This document shows, piece by piece, positions 32,424-39,676 of a stretch of DNA of 64,000 nt. A program made the translations under genes and the position numbers. Under the pieces are notes generated by a model, which searched no databases, was not told where the DNA came from, and saw only the letters and a program-made list of their open reading frames with translations. Source of the stretch: Clostridia bacterium. Lineage in GTDB: Bacteria; Bacillota; Clostridia; Christensenellales; Borkfalkiaceae. Position 1 is the first letter of the stretch. Every line of letters starts with the position of its first letter. The stretch lies in NCBI GenBank assembly GCA_029055875.1, contig JAIDCJ010000022.1, positions 60,221-124,220 on the forward strand, read 5' to 3'.

Positions 32424-33677
32424 TTACTCCTTGTATTTTATCTCGCCGCCAACAACGGTCATTTTCACTCTGCCGAAAACCTTTCTGCCCGCAAACGGCG
32501 TATTCTTGCCTTTGCTTACGAACTGAGCGGGGTTCACCGTCCATTCCTCGTTTAAGTCTACAACGGTGAGGTCGGCAGGTGCGCCCTCTTCAATGATTCC
32601 GCCGCTTAAACACAGAATTTCGGCGGGGTTCGCACTCATCTTGTTTACAAGCTCTTGAAGCGTCATTTCACCCGATTTTACGAGCGCGGTATACGAGAGC
32701 GCAAACGAGGTTTCGAGCCCGCTGATTCCGAATGCGGCGAGATCGTACTCTACGTTCTTATCGTCCGCGTGGTGCGGGGCGTGGTCGGTAACGATACAGT
32801 CTATCGTTCCGTCCTTTAAGCCCTCGATAACCGCAAGTCTGTCTCTCTCCCCGCGCAAGGGCGGGTTAACTTTGGTGTTGGTGTCGAAGCTCCGTATCGC
32901 CTCGTCCGTGAGCGTGAAGTAGTGCGGGCAGGTCTCCGCCGTCACCTTTACCCCGCGCGCCTTCGCCTCGCGGATGAATTGTACGCCGCTGTAAGTGGAA
33001 ACGTGGCAGATATGCACGGGCAAGCCGAGGCTTTCCGCAAGACAGATTTCGCGGGCAATCATAATGTCCTCCGCCGCCCGAATACTTCCCTTTAAGCCGG
33101 TGAACGTGGAAGAATACCCCTCGTTCACCACGCCGCCGTCTACGAGCGATTCGTCCTCGCAATGGCATAAACATTTCAAGCCGAAGTCGGCGGCGTACTG
33201 GATAGCGTTTGCCATGAGCTTGGTATCCTTCACGCTCTTGCCGTCCTCGGAAATAGCAACCGCGCCCGCCGATTTCATTGCGCCGATTGCGGCGAGCTCC
33301 TTCCCCTCCTGTCCCGCGGTGATGGCACCGACGGGGTGAACCCTGCAAAGGTTCACCTCTTCGGCACGGTTTTTGATATAGGAGATAACCACCTTGTTAT
33401 CGGCAACGGGCTTGGTGTTGGGCATACAGCAAATTTGCGTGAATCCGCCCTTTACCGCCGCGCGGCTGCCGCTCCCGATATCTTCCTTATACTCGAAACC
33501 GGGCTCTCTGAGATGCACGTGCATATCGATAAGCCCCGGCAAAACGGTAAGCCCTTTTAAGTCGAGCCCGTCCCCTTTGATTGCGGGTGCGATTTCGGCA
33601 ATCCGTCCGTTCTCCACGCGAATATCAAGCTTTTTTATTTCGCCGCCGATTACGACTTGTGCGTTTTGATATATCAT
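32424..33677 (-). CDS. pyrC: Dihydroorotase
   Basis: This 417-residue class I dihydroorotase has the metal motif DMHVHLREPGFEYKEDIGSG near residue 50, followed by CCMPNTKPVADN. Later motifs are LCHCEDESLVDGG, HICHVSTYSGVQFI and IVTDHAPHHADDK, which provide the remaining metal His and Asp ligands. It cyclises carbamoyl-aspartate to dihydroorotate. Its start overlaps the pyrB stop by four bases. The protein has a normal length with no sign of an inactive paralogue. Confidence 0.96.
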   Translation of the reverse strand: MIYQNAQVVIGGEIKKLDIRVENGRIAEIAPAIKGDGLDLKGLTVLPGLIDMHVHLREPGFEYKEDIGSGSRAAVKGGFTQICCMPNTKPVADNKVVISYIKNRAEEVNLCRVHPVGAITAGQEGKELAAIGAMKSAGAVAISEDGKSVKDTKLMANAIQYAADFGLKCLCHCEDESLVDGGVVNEGYSSTFTGLKGSIRAAEDIMIAREICLAESLGLPVHICHVSTYSGVQFIREAKARGVKVTAETCPHYFTLTDEAIRSFDTNTKVNPPLRGERDRLAVIEGLKDGTIDCIVTDHAPHHADDKNVEYDLAAFGISGLETSFALSYTALVKSGEMTLQELVNKMSANPAEILCLSGGIIEEGAPADLTVVDLNEEWTVNPAQFVSKGKNTPFAGRKVFGRVKMTVVGGEIKYKE

Positions 33678-34591
33678 TGATTTTTCTCCGTTAATAATTT
33701 CAGCACCGCCATTCTGATTGCCACACCCGAAAGGACTTGGTCTTCGATGCGGCTCACGTCGCCGTCAATCAATCCGCACGTTAATTCCACGCCGCGGTTG
33801 ACGGGCCCCGGGTGCATGACGATTGCGTTCTTTTTTGCGTGTTTCATGATTTCTTCGTTTACGCCGTAGAATTCTGCGTACTCGCCAAGCGAGGGGAAGT
33901 TGCCGCCCTTTTGACGCTCTAACTGAATCCTGAGCCCCATGACCGCGTCGGCGTCCTCCACCGCCTCTTCACGGGAGCGGCAGACCTTTGCGCCCATTTT
34001 ATCAAGCCCTGCGGGCATGAGCGTACGCGGTGCGAACACGGTAACCTCCGCGCCCATTTTTTTGAGGCCGTAGAGGTTGCTCTTTGCAACGCGCGAATGA
34101 CGGATATCGCCTAAAATTGCAACTTTAAGCCCGCTGATCTTCCCGAAGTGCTCGCGCATGGTGAGCATATCCAAGAGTGCCTGCGTGGGGTGCTCGTTCA
34201 TGCCGTCGCCCGCGCTCACAACGTGCGCCTTCACCGTTTTGGCAAGCAGTTTGGGCGCGCCGCCCATAGGGTGACGGATTATTATAAAATCGTTCTTCAT
34301 AGCGTCGAGCGTCTTGCCCGTATCTATAAGCGTTTCGCCCTTGGTGACGGACGATGCCGCCGCCGAAATATTCACAACGTGCGCACCGAGATACTTTGCC
34401 GCCAGCTCGAAGCTACAGCGGGTGCGCGTGCTGTTTTCGTAAAAGAGCGTCGTCACCGACTTGCCCTTTAAATCCGTCAGCGTCTTTTGATTTTTGCGGA
34501 GTCGGTCTTTCATAGTAAGTCCGAGCGTTAAGATTTCGTCAATCTCTCCTGCGGACAGCTCCGAAAGCCCGAGCAAATCTTTGCGGTTCAA
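33674..34591 (-). CDS. pyrB: Aspartate carbamoyltransferase catalytic chain
   Basis: The 305 residues show the carbamoyl-phosphate motif FYENSTRTRCSFELAAKYL near residue 50, GMNEHPTQALLDMLTMREH, and the C-terminal HPGPVNRGVEL. It condenses carbamoyl phosphate with aspartate. It begins with TTG at 34591, eight bases after a strong GGAGG SD; a nearby ATG is out of frame. No pyrI regulatory gene is present. It is the first structural gene after the attenuator at 34622-34664. Confidence 0.95.
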   Translation of the reverse strand: MNRKDLLGLSELSAGEIDEILTLGLTMKDRLRKNQKTLTDLKGKSVTTLFYENSTRTRCSFELAAKYLGAHVVNISAAASSVTKGETLIDTGKTLDAMKNDFIIIRHPMGGAPKLLAKTVKAHVVSAGDGMNEHPTQALLDMLTMREHFGKISGLKVAILGDIRHSRVAKSNLYGLKKMGAEVTVFAPRTLMPAGLDKMGAKVCRSREEAVEDADAVMGLRIQLERQKGGNFPSLGEYAEFYGVNEEIMKHAKKNAIVMHPGPVNRGVELTCGLIDGDVSRIEDQVLSGVAIRMAVLKLLTEKNQ

Positions 34592-34621
34592 CCGTCATTC
34601 CTCCCTGAAAATTTTAACCGG

Positions 34622-34664
34622 TAAACAAAATAAAAGTCCTGCGGAAAATTACCACAAGACTTTT
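34622..34664 (-). terminator. pyr operon attenuator (leader terminator)
   Basis: A 13-base arm at 34652-34664 pairs with 34632-34644, allowing two G-U pairs. The loop is 7 bases and a T-rich tail follows on the minus strand. It lies between the promoter and pyrB, so it must be read through for operon expression. The 5' arm and loop include the last codons and TAA of a 21-codon leader frame. Confidence 0.75.
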
Positions 34665-34714
34665 GTTTGATAGCTTGAATTTTTATGAATGCGAAATCTC
34701 ATTGTTTCTGACAT
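34649..34714 (-). CDS. Candidate leader peptide of the pyr attenuator
   Basis: A 21-codon frame starts at ATG 34714, about 20 bases after the predicted transcription start. It has a GGGAA purine run 7 bases upstream and reads MSETMRFRIH, ending TKVLW. Its TAA lies in the loop of the attenuator hairpin, so a ribosome reaching the stop would cover the 5' arm and block terminator folding. This is the geometry of pyrL upstream of the enterobacterial pyrBI genes. Translation is not demonstrated, and the U-rich pause tract of pyrL is not obvious here. Confidence 0.45.
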   Translation of the reverse strand: MSETMRFRIHKNSSYQTKVLW

Positions 34715-34741
34715 ACCGATTCCCGAAGTTACTTTTCGTAC

Positions 34742-34770
34742 AGTCTATCACAGCGGCGGGGAAAAGTCAA
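34742..34770 (-). promoter_or_regulatory. Sigma-A promoter of the pyr operon
   Basis: Minus-strand TTGACT (34765-34770) and TAGACT (34742-34747) have a 17-base spacer. The -35 overlaps the stop region of the upstream phosphoesterase gene. Confidence 0.75.
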
Positions 34771-35468
34771 GAAATTGAAAGGATTTCCGTGAGGGAAAAT
34801 TTCGTTTTATCGCACGAGGTGAGCACGTATTCGATTCCGTTCTTTTCCGATTTGAGCGGATAGTAAACGCTGCCGTGCAAATGCCCGAAAACGACTTTAT
34901 CTACCTTGTTTTCCTCGAAGAGTTCGGTAAAGAGCGTGTCCTCTTTTTTCACGCCCGTGGGCGGATAGTGCATGAGCACGATGAGCGTATCGCCCTCTTC
35001 GCGCACTTTTTTTACCTCGTGAAAGGCAAGGCGGAACCGCTCCGCTTCGCGCTGATACAGCTTTAAGTCGTGTTCGGTAAAGTCGGCGCTGCCGGGGCAG
35101 GTCCACCCGCGCGAGCCCGCAATTACGACGTTTCCGATTTTTAAGCAATCGTTCTGTAAAAAGAAAAAGCCCTCGGGCGCACCGTCGCGCACGCGCGAAA
35201 TGCCGCTCCACCAATAATCGTGGTTCCCGCGCACGAACACCTTTTTGCCTTTGAGCGGCGCAAGGGAAGCTACGTCGTAAAGCCCTTCTTCCAATTTCAT
35301 GCCCCACGAAGTATCGCCGCCGATGAGAACGATATCACCGTCGCCCACCTTGGCTTCCCAGTCGGCTTTTATCTTATCGAAGTGTCCTTCCCAGCCCTCG
35401 CCGAAAATATCCATCGGCTTATCGGCAAGCCCCGAAAGGTGCAAATCACTGATTGCGAAAACTTTCAT
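34767..35468 (-). CDS. Calcineurin-like metallophosphoesterase
   Basis: The 233 residues carry all metallophosphoesterase motifs: DLHLSG at residue 8, GDIVLIGGDTSWG near 45, VRGNHDYWWSG near 80, the HYPPTG His, and VVFGHLHGSVYYPL near 190. This is a soluble cytosolic member of the YmdB/YfcE-like group with a two-metal site. The substrate is unknown; candidates include cyclic nucleotides or nucleotides. It is a single gene, with no close upstream partner. Confidence 0.88.
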   Translation of the reverse strand: MKVFAISDLHLSGLADKPMDIFGEGWEGHFDKIKADWEAKVGDGDIVLIGGDTSWGMKLEEGLYDVASLAPLKGKKVFVRGNHDYWWSGISRVRDGAPEGFFFLQNDCLKIGNVVIAGSRGWTCPGSADFTEHDLKLYQREAERFRLAFHEVKKVREEGDTLIVLMHYPPTGVKKEDTLFTELFEENKVDKVVFGHLHGSVYYPLKSEKNGIEYVLTSCDKTKFSLTEILSIS

Positions 35469-35527
35469 AACGAAAAAATTATATCACGGCTACGGAAAAA
35501 AAGCAAGAGAAACGGCGTCGAATGCGC

Positions 35528-35556
35528 TTGACAAGACGATACGCTTCGACTATAAT
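35528..35556 (+). promoter_or_regulatory. Sigma-A promoter of tRNA-Gly
   Basis: TTGACA (35528-35533) and TATAAT (35551-35556) are perfect boxes with a 17-base spacer, ending 13 bases before the tRNA. Confidence 0.92.
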
Positions 35557-35569
35557 ACAAGCATTCAAT

Positions 35570-35644
35570 GCAAGAGTCGCCTAGCGGTATGGCGTCAGCT
35601 TCCCAAGCTGATTACGGCGGGTTCGACTCCCGTCTCTTGCTCCA
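35570..35644 (+). tRNA. tRNA-Gly (anticodon CCC)
   Basis: A full cloverleaf folds here. The acceptor stem GCAAGAG pairs with CTCTTGC, and an encoded CCA ends at 35644. The anticodon stem TCAGC/GCTGA encloses the loop TTCCCAA, with CCC at 35602-35604. The T arm holds GGTTCGACTCC. It decodes GGG. It has its own promoter and a terminator directly downstream. Confidence 0.97.
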
Positions 35645-35648
35645 TACG

Positions 35649-35681
35649 AAAAAGGGAGAACGTATTGCGTTCCCCCTTTTC
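35649..35681. terminator. Bidirectional terminator of tRNA-Gly and the first protease gene
   Basis: AAAAAGGGAGAACG (35649-35662) pairs with CGTTCCCCCTTTT (35668-35680) with one mismatch. T runs are present on both strands. Confidence 0.82.
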
Positions 35682-35683
35682 TT

Positions 35684-37018
35684 TTACCCTACTGCTTCAA
35701 AATTACTTGCGTTAAACGAAATCGAAAGCGTTTGAATATCGTTATCGCGGGAATAGGTCAGCTCTAAAACGTCGCCCTGCCGTACCTCGTACAAGAGCGC
35801 ATGAAGCATGACGCGCAGCGTCAGCTCCACGGTTTTTTCTTTACCGCCCTGCACGAGCCTTGCGGAAAGAAGCGTATCGGTACGCCTCAGCCCGCTCGCC
35901 GCGCTGCCGCTCGTGACCGATTCCACCACGATTTTTTCCTGAACGTAATACTTGCTTCTCTCTTCGTCGTAAATGCCCTTGCTATCGTAAACGGAAACCG
36001 TAATGCCGAGCCTTGCAACAACCGCGCGTCCGTCGTTATCAATTACGTTCTGCGCAATGGAAACGGCAAGATTGGCGGGAATCGCATACCCGAAGCCGTA
36101 AAGCGGAATCGTCTTCTTATCCGGATCCGCATATTCGGCACGCGCATTCACAATGCCTACGAGCTCGCCCTCGGCGTTAAACAAGCCGCCGCCCGAATTG
36201 CCGTGGTTAACTGCCGCGTCCGTACGGATTTCGGGCAAAGAAATTTGCGCCCTCTCGTCTGCCCGCAGTACGGTGACGTACTCGGACAAAACGGACACCA
36301 CGCCCCCCGTAACCGAGAAGCCCTCGCCGTTGGGATTGCCGAGCGCGTACACCCGCTCGCCCACGGTAACGGAATCGGAGTCCGCAACTGTTACCGCCTG
36401 CGCGTAAACGCGGTTCGTATCCGTTTCTTTGAACGCCGTAGCATTCGTCACTTTAAGCACCGCGATATCGTAATCCATCACGCCGCCGTAGAACGTAGCG
36501 GAAATGGGGTTCGTGCCGTACTCGCCGTAGAGATACACGCTGATACTGCGCGCCATGCCGTAACTACTGCATACGACGTGATAGTTCGTAATAATATACG
36601 CCGTGCCCGCAGTTTTATCGAGCGAATAGATAATGCCCGAGCCCCTGCTGTACGAGCCCGAAAACGCCGACTCGATGCACACGACGGATGTGAACGCCTC
36701 ATTCACCGCTATGGAATCGTCAACGCCTGTGCTCGAAAACTGCTGTAAAAATTCAAGGTAGGTGCCGCTGAACGCGCCGCTTGCGACTGCGTCCTCGTAA
36801 CACTTCCTCTCGCGGGTAGAGGGCGTATCCTGCGAAGCAAGATAATCCGTTTCCGTGCCCGTGTATCCGCTCGACAGCGCGGCGTCGTAGGGGAAGAGAG
36901 AGTCGGGTTTGCGTCCGAACAGGTTAAAGCCGAGAATCGCAAGCATAACGATTCCGCCGATAATGGCCGCCGTAAGGAGCATGACGACTGCAATAATGAT
37001 CGCATTCTTTTTCTTCAT
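35684..37018 (-). CDS. Membrane-anchored trypsin-like serine protease (HtrA-like, with PDZ-type tail)
   Basis: The 444 residues begin with a cytoplasmic Lys cluster and one helix (IIIAVVMLLTAAIIGGIVML), so the protease lies outside. Two short modules, LSSGYTGTETDYLAS and VASGAFSGTYLEFLQQF, precede the protease domain. The catalytic triad is His in IITNYHVVCSS, Asp in MDYDIAVLKV and Ser in VNHGNSGGGLFNAEG. The last 110 residues (RLGITVSVYDSKG onward, SGLRRTDTLLSARL) look like a divergent PDZ domain. It is probably a surface quality-control protease. The downstream gene in the operon is the paralogue, upstream on the transcript. Confidence 0.88.
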   Translation of the reverse strand: MKKKNAIIIAVVMLLTAAIIGGIVMLAILGFNLFGRKPDSLFPYDAALSSGYTGTETDYLASQDTPSTRERKCYEDAVASGAFSGTYLEFLQQFSSTGVDDSIAVNEAFTSVVCIESAFSGSYSRGSGIIYSLDKTAGTAYIITNYHVVCSSYGMARSISVYLYGEYGTNPISATFYGGVMDYDIAVLKVTNATAFKETDTNRVYAQAVTVADSDSVTVGERVYALGNPNGEGFSVTGGVVSVLSEYVTVLRADERAQISLPEIRTDAAVNHGNSGGGLFNAEGELVGIVNARAEYADPDKKTIPLYGFGYAIPANLAVSIAQNVIDNDGRAVVARLGITVSVYDSKGIYDEERSKYYVQEKIVVESVTSGSAASGLRRTDTLLSARLVQGGKEKTVELTLRVMLHALLYEVRQGDVLELTYSRDNDIQTLSISFNASNFEAVG

Positions 37019-37030
37019 TGCATTGCCCCC

Positions 37031-37966
37031 TTATAACCCTAACCCGCGGATTACCTTCATAAAGGCTACCGACGGAATGGCAAAGCCGACTGACGCTTCG
37101 TTCTCGCTCCGCGCGTTTACAATGCCTATGAGCTTGCCGTCGGCATTGAAAAGCCCGCCGCCCGAATTGCCGTGATTGACCGCCGCATTGATTTTGATAG
37201 CGGGAAGCACGATATTCTTTGCGTCGTCCGCCCGCAATACGGTAATTCCCTGATAGGGAACGGACACCACGCCCGCCGTAACGGAGAGGCCGTCGCCGTT
37301 GGGATTGCCGATTGCGTATATCTTATCCCCCGCGGCAACGACGCCCGATGTGCCGATTTTCGCCGCTCTGGCGTAAACGGGATTGTTTTCCGTTTCCTTG
37401 AATACTTCGGCATTCTTCACGGCAAGCACGGCGATATCCCGATCCATCTCCCCGCCGTAAAAGGTTGCGGAAATCGCGCGCGAGGAAACGTAGCCGCCGT
37501 AAAGGTAAACGTTTATTTTACTTGCAACGCCGTACTGCCCTAATTGATTCTTTCCGTAAATGACGTGATAATTCGTGATAATGTAGGCGTCGCCCTGCGT
37601 GGTATCGAGCGAGTAAATGACGCCCGCGCCGCGCGAACCGGGCGAGCCCGTGCCCGTGCCGAAGGTGCTCTCCACGCACACCGCCGAAGTGAGCGCGTAA
37701 TGAATAGCGGCGGTATCGTCGGTTGCGGTAAAGCCGATATCCTTCAAAAAGTCCATGAAGGTGCCCGTGTAGCCGTCGATTTCTTTCGCCTCTTCATAGA
37801 GCTGCCACTCGTGCGAAATATACTGTTCCGTATCCTGCGGGGCGTACTGCGTTTGTTCGCCCGCATCGAGATTTTCACCGCCCGAAGAGATTTCCCCGCA
37901 GCCGACGAACGCAAACAGCGCGCACAGCGCCAGCAAAACGGAAATGAAAAAAGCCGTCTTTTTCAT
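37031..37966 (-). CDS. Lipoprotein trypsin-like serine protease (paralogue, no PDZ)
   Basis: The 311 residues start with a signal peptide and lipobox (FISVLLALCALFAFVGC), so the mature protein is a membrane-attached lipoprotein. One EIDGYTGTFMDFL module precedes the protease domain. The triad is His in IITNYHVIYG, Asp in MDRDIAVLAV and Ser in VNHGNSGGGLFNADG. It ends right after the protease fold, without PDZ. It lies 12 bases before the membrane-anchored protease and is co-transcribed with it; the strong local similarity indicates tandem duplication followed by different anchoring. Confidence 0.88.
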   Translation of the reverse strand: MKKTAFFISVLLALCALFAFVGCGEISSGGENLDAGEQTQYAPQDTEQYISHEWQLYEEAKEIDGYTGTFMDFLKDIGFTATDDTAAIHYALTSAVCVESTFGTGTGSPGSRGAGVIYSLDTTQGDAYIITNYHVIYGKNQLGQYGVASKINVYLYGGYVSSRAISATFYGGEMDRDIAVLAVKNAEVFKETENNPVYARAAKIGTSGVVAAGDKIYAIGNPNGDGLSVTAGVVSVPYQGITVLRADDAKNIVLPAIKINAAVNHGNSGGGLFNADGKLIGIVNARSENEASVGFAIPSVAFMKVIRGLGL

Positions 37967-38002
37967 TTGAGCGAAACCCCCTTTTTTTTAAGCGTCTATG
38001 AT

Positions 38003-38031
38003 ATTATACCACGAAAAGCGTCGATTTACAA
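38003..38031 (-). promoter_or_regulatory. Promoter of the protease pair
   Basis: Minus-strand TTGTAA (38026-38031) and TATAAT (38003-38008) are 17 bases apart, immediately after the terminator of the rubrerythrin operon. Confidence 0.8.
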
Positions 38032-38034
38032 CCG

Positions 38035-38064
38035 AAAAGGAGCGGAAATGGAAATTTCCGCTCC
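38035..38064 (-). terminator. Terminator of the rubrerythrin operon
   Basis: An 11-bp perfect stem (38039-38049 with 38054-38064) around a 4-base loop is followed by TTTT on the minus strand. It lies 5 bases after the stop of the 44-residue gene. Confidence 0.85.
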
Positions 38065-38069
38065 CCTGC

Positions 38070-38204
38070 TTAAAGGTCGTCTGCGTCCTGAACGGGGTTA
38101 TCGTATTCGTCGTTATAACAAATTCCCGTATAACTCCCCAGCGTATCGTCCTTCCAAAGCATATCCGCGCCTTTTTTCAAGGGCTTCTTTTTTTTGGTTT
38201 GCAT
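38070..38204 (-). CDS. Unknown 44-residue acidic-tailed protein
   Basis: This small frame starts with ATG 38204, which overlaps the stop of the preceding small gene (TAATG), with AAGGA in the upstream coding end as a possible SD. The product starts MQTKKKKPLKKGADMLWKDD, contains one Cys in GICYNDEY, and ends PVQDADDL. A basic N-terminus and acidic C-terminus give it strong charge asymmetry. It lies between rubrerythrin and a terminator. Coupling, a terminator just behind it and clean reading support it as a real gene; I do not recognise the family. Confidence 0.65.
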   Translation of the reverse strand: MQTKKKKPLKKGADMLWKDDTLGSYTGICYNDEYDNPVQDADDL

Positions 38205-38344
38205 TATTTGCAATCCTTAGTAGAGCCCGTCTTCGAGCACTTGCCGCCTCTGCCGCAATTTTTGGTGTTAGAAGTGTTGCTCTGTTTGTTGCTTGCGTTG
38301 CCGCTCTGCTTGTTGTTCACTTTGTTGTTGTTAGAATTTTTCAT
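38204..38344 (-). CDS. Unknown 46-residue Asn-rich protein with C-terminal cysteines
   Basis: ATG 38344 overlaps the rubrerythrin stop as ATGA and has a perfect-looking AAGGAGAATAT SD. The first 28 residues are almost only Asn, Ser, Lys, Gln and Thr (MKNSNNNKVNNKQSGNASNK). The tail NCGRGGKCSKTGSTKDC holds three cysteines that could bind metal. The stop overlaps the start of the next small gene. The position behind rubrerythrin suggests a role in oxidative stress or iron handling, but this is only guilt by association. Confidence 0.7.
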   Translation of the reverse strand: MKNSNNNKVNNKQSGNASNKQSNTSNTKNCGRGGKCSKTGSTKDCK

Positions 38345-38937
38345 ATATTCTCCTTTTTGAAAGGCAGGTGCAGTTCTACTTTACCTTGTTTGGCGCCGCA
38401 GAGCGGACATACCTTGAACGCTTCTTTGGAAGTGTGCATATATCCGCAGTCACCGCAGATCCAGAGCATAGGTCTTTCGGCACGGTAGAGAGAGCCGTCC
38501 TTGAACGCCTCGTAGAGGTACTCGAAGATGATGCGGTGATTGCCTTCCACCATCGCTACCTGTTCAAATTTGCGCGCGATTTGCTCAAACCCCTCTTCCC
38601 GTGCAACGCGGGCGAACTCCGGATATAAATTTTCCGCCTCGCTTAATTCGTCGAGTGCCGCAAATTTCAGACTTTCTTCCAAAGAGCCTCCGTGGAAGGG
38701 ATAGTTTGCGTCGATGTGAACGTTTTCCTGATTCCCTGCGTTTTTGAGGATCTCGTTAAAGAAAATCGTTGCGTGCACCGTTTCGTTTTTTGCAATCGTA
38801 CGAATGGTATCGGATAAAACCTGTAAGCCTTCCGCCGTTGCCGCCTTTGCTGCTAGTTGGTACCGCATTCCCGCTTGACATTCTCCTGCAAAGCCTCTTG
38901 CTAAGTTATAGAACGTCTGCGTTTTCGTAAAGTCCAT
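38341..38937 (-). CDS. Rubrerythrin
   Basis: The 198 residues form a ferritin-like di-iron domain, with Glu ligands in FAGECQAGMRYQ, KNETVHATIFFNEI and REEGFEQIARKFEQVAMVEGNHRIIFEYL. A C-terminal rubredoxin-like site uses CGDCGYMH and CPLCGA. Rubrerythrin reduces hydrogen peroxide to water in the cytosol of anaerobes. AGGAGG lies 8 bases before the ATG. The transcript continues into two coupled small genes before a terminator. Confidence 0.94.
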   Translation of the reverse strand: MDFTKTQTFYNLARGFAGECQAGMRYQLAAKAATAEGLQVLSDTIRTIAKNETVHATIFFNEILKNAGNQENVHIDANYPFHGGSLEESLKFAALDELSEAENLYPEFARVAREEGFEQIARKFEQVAMVEGNHRIIFEYLYEAFKDGSLYRAERPMLWICGDCGYMHTSKEAFKVCPLCGAKQGKVELHLPFKKENI

Positions 38938-39017
38938 GAACTTTACCTCCTTTCAAAACTATTTTGGACAGCTTTGCGGCGGGATATACTTTGTAAACGG
39001 TGGAAAAATGAGGCAAA

Positions 39018-39323
39018 TTACTTTGACGAATTCAAAATAACCGTTTCGGGAATTTTTTCTTCTTCCGCTTCCTCAGCTAAAATTTGTTTAATTTCCGAAA
39101 GGTTCGATAAAATTTCATCAAGCTTTTTATAACAAATTGCCTTTCTGAGCCCCTTCAAATGATAGATATTTCTCCAATATTCACAATTCTCATGCTTATT
39201 CACAATTTTTTTGCACTTCGTACAAAACCCGAATTTCTCTTTGTCGAAATAACAAAACCCTTTCGTATAATAAGGCTTATAATTCCCGCACGCATAACAT
39301 TCTTTTTTCTTTTCGTTTTCCAT
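39018..39323 (-). CDS. Unknown Cys-rich zinc-ribbon-like protein
   Basis: The 101 residues start MENEKKKECYACGNYKPYYT. Cysteines are spaced CxxC-x11-C-x9-CxxC-x9-C within the first 47 residues (GFC, FGFCTKCKK, HENC), a likely double metal site. A charged helical C-terminus follows (LDEILSNLSEIKQILAEE). ATG 39323 has an AAGGTG SD. The earlier open frame reads through the promoter and is rejected. It is expressed from a consensus promoter contained in a 44-bp palindrome and faces an XRE gene that probably represses it. The gene is AT-rich compared with neighbours. The family seems to be a conserved but uncharacterised one. Confidence 0.75.
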   Translation of the reverse strand: MENEKKKECYACGNYKPYYTKGFCYFDKEKFGFCTKCKKIVNKHENCEYWRNIYHLKGLRKAICYKKLDEILSNLSEIKQILAEEAEEEKIPETVILNSSK

Positions 39324-39344
39324 ATATTTCACCTTCTTAATGCT

Positions 39345-39388
39345 ACATATTAAGATATTGGTATTATAATACCAATATCTTAATATGT
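39345..39388. repeat. 44-bp perfect palindrome
   Basis: The left half, starting ACATATTAAGATATTGGTAT, is repeated exactly as the reverse complement with no spacer, giving 22-base arms. It covers the -10 regions of the divergent promoters and most of the spacer of the minus-strand promoter. Confidence 0.97.
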
Positions 39389-39391
39389 CAA
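39363..39391 (-). promoter_or_regulatory. Consensus promoter of the Cys-rich gene
   Basis: Minus-strand TTGACA (39386-39391) and TATAAT (39363-39368), spaced 17 bases, lie almost entirely inside the palindrome. An overlapping TATAAT in the other direction (39365-39370) has a poor -35. Confidence 0.85.
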
Positions 39392-39436
39392 GAACTTTTA
39401 GCAAGATTTTAATATACTTGTTTCGAGGGAAATAGA

Positions 39437-39643
39437 ATGTACGGAAAAGAAATAAAAAACATAAGACTAACACACGGATTGACACAAACACAAGTAGAAG
39501 CCGCTACGGGCATTCCACAGGAAACATTAAGTTGGATAGAAAACGATAAAGGAATCGCAAATATTCAGCAATGCGTACTTTTGGCAAATTTATATGAAAT
39601 ATCACTTGACGAACTAATTGGTAGAGAAATAAAAAACAAATAA
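39437..39643 (+). CDS. Small XRE-family regulator
   Basis: The 68 residues MYGKEIKNIRLTHGLTQTQ onward are a single HTH_3 domain (recognition region TQVEAATGIPQETLSWIENDKG) with a Cro-like C-terminal helix (CVLLANLYEISLDELIGRE). GAGGGAAA lies 5-6 bases before the ATG. It is divergent from the Cys-rich gene across the 44-bp palindrome, which is the obvious operator candidate for a dimer or tetramer. The pair could be a regulatory or toxin-antitoxin-like unit, with nothing direct to prove it. Confidence 0.85.
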   Translation: MYGKEIKNIRLTHGLTQTQVEAATGIPQETLSWIENDKGIANIQQCVLLANLYEISLDELIGREIKNK

Positions 39644-39676
39644 CTATCCACCCGCATGGCGGGAGGCTTTATACAA

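Noticed and set aside
34592..34760. PyrR-binding loop or anti-antiterminator upstream of pyrB.
   Set aside because: No sequence near the known PyrR loop consensus was found in the leader, and no pyrR gene lies in the window.
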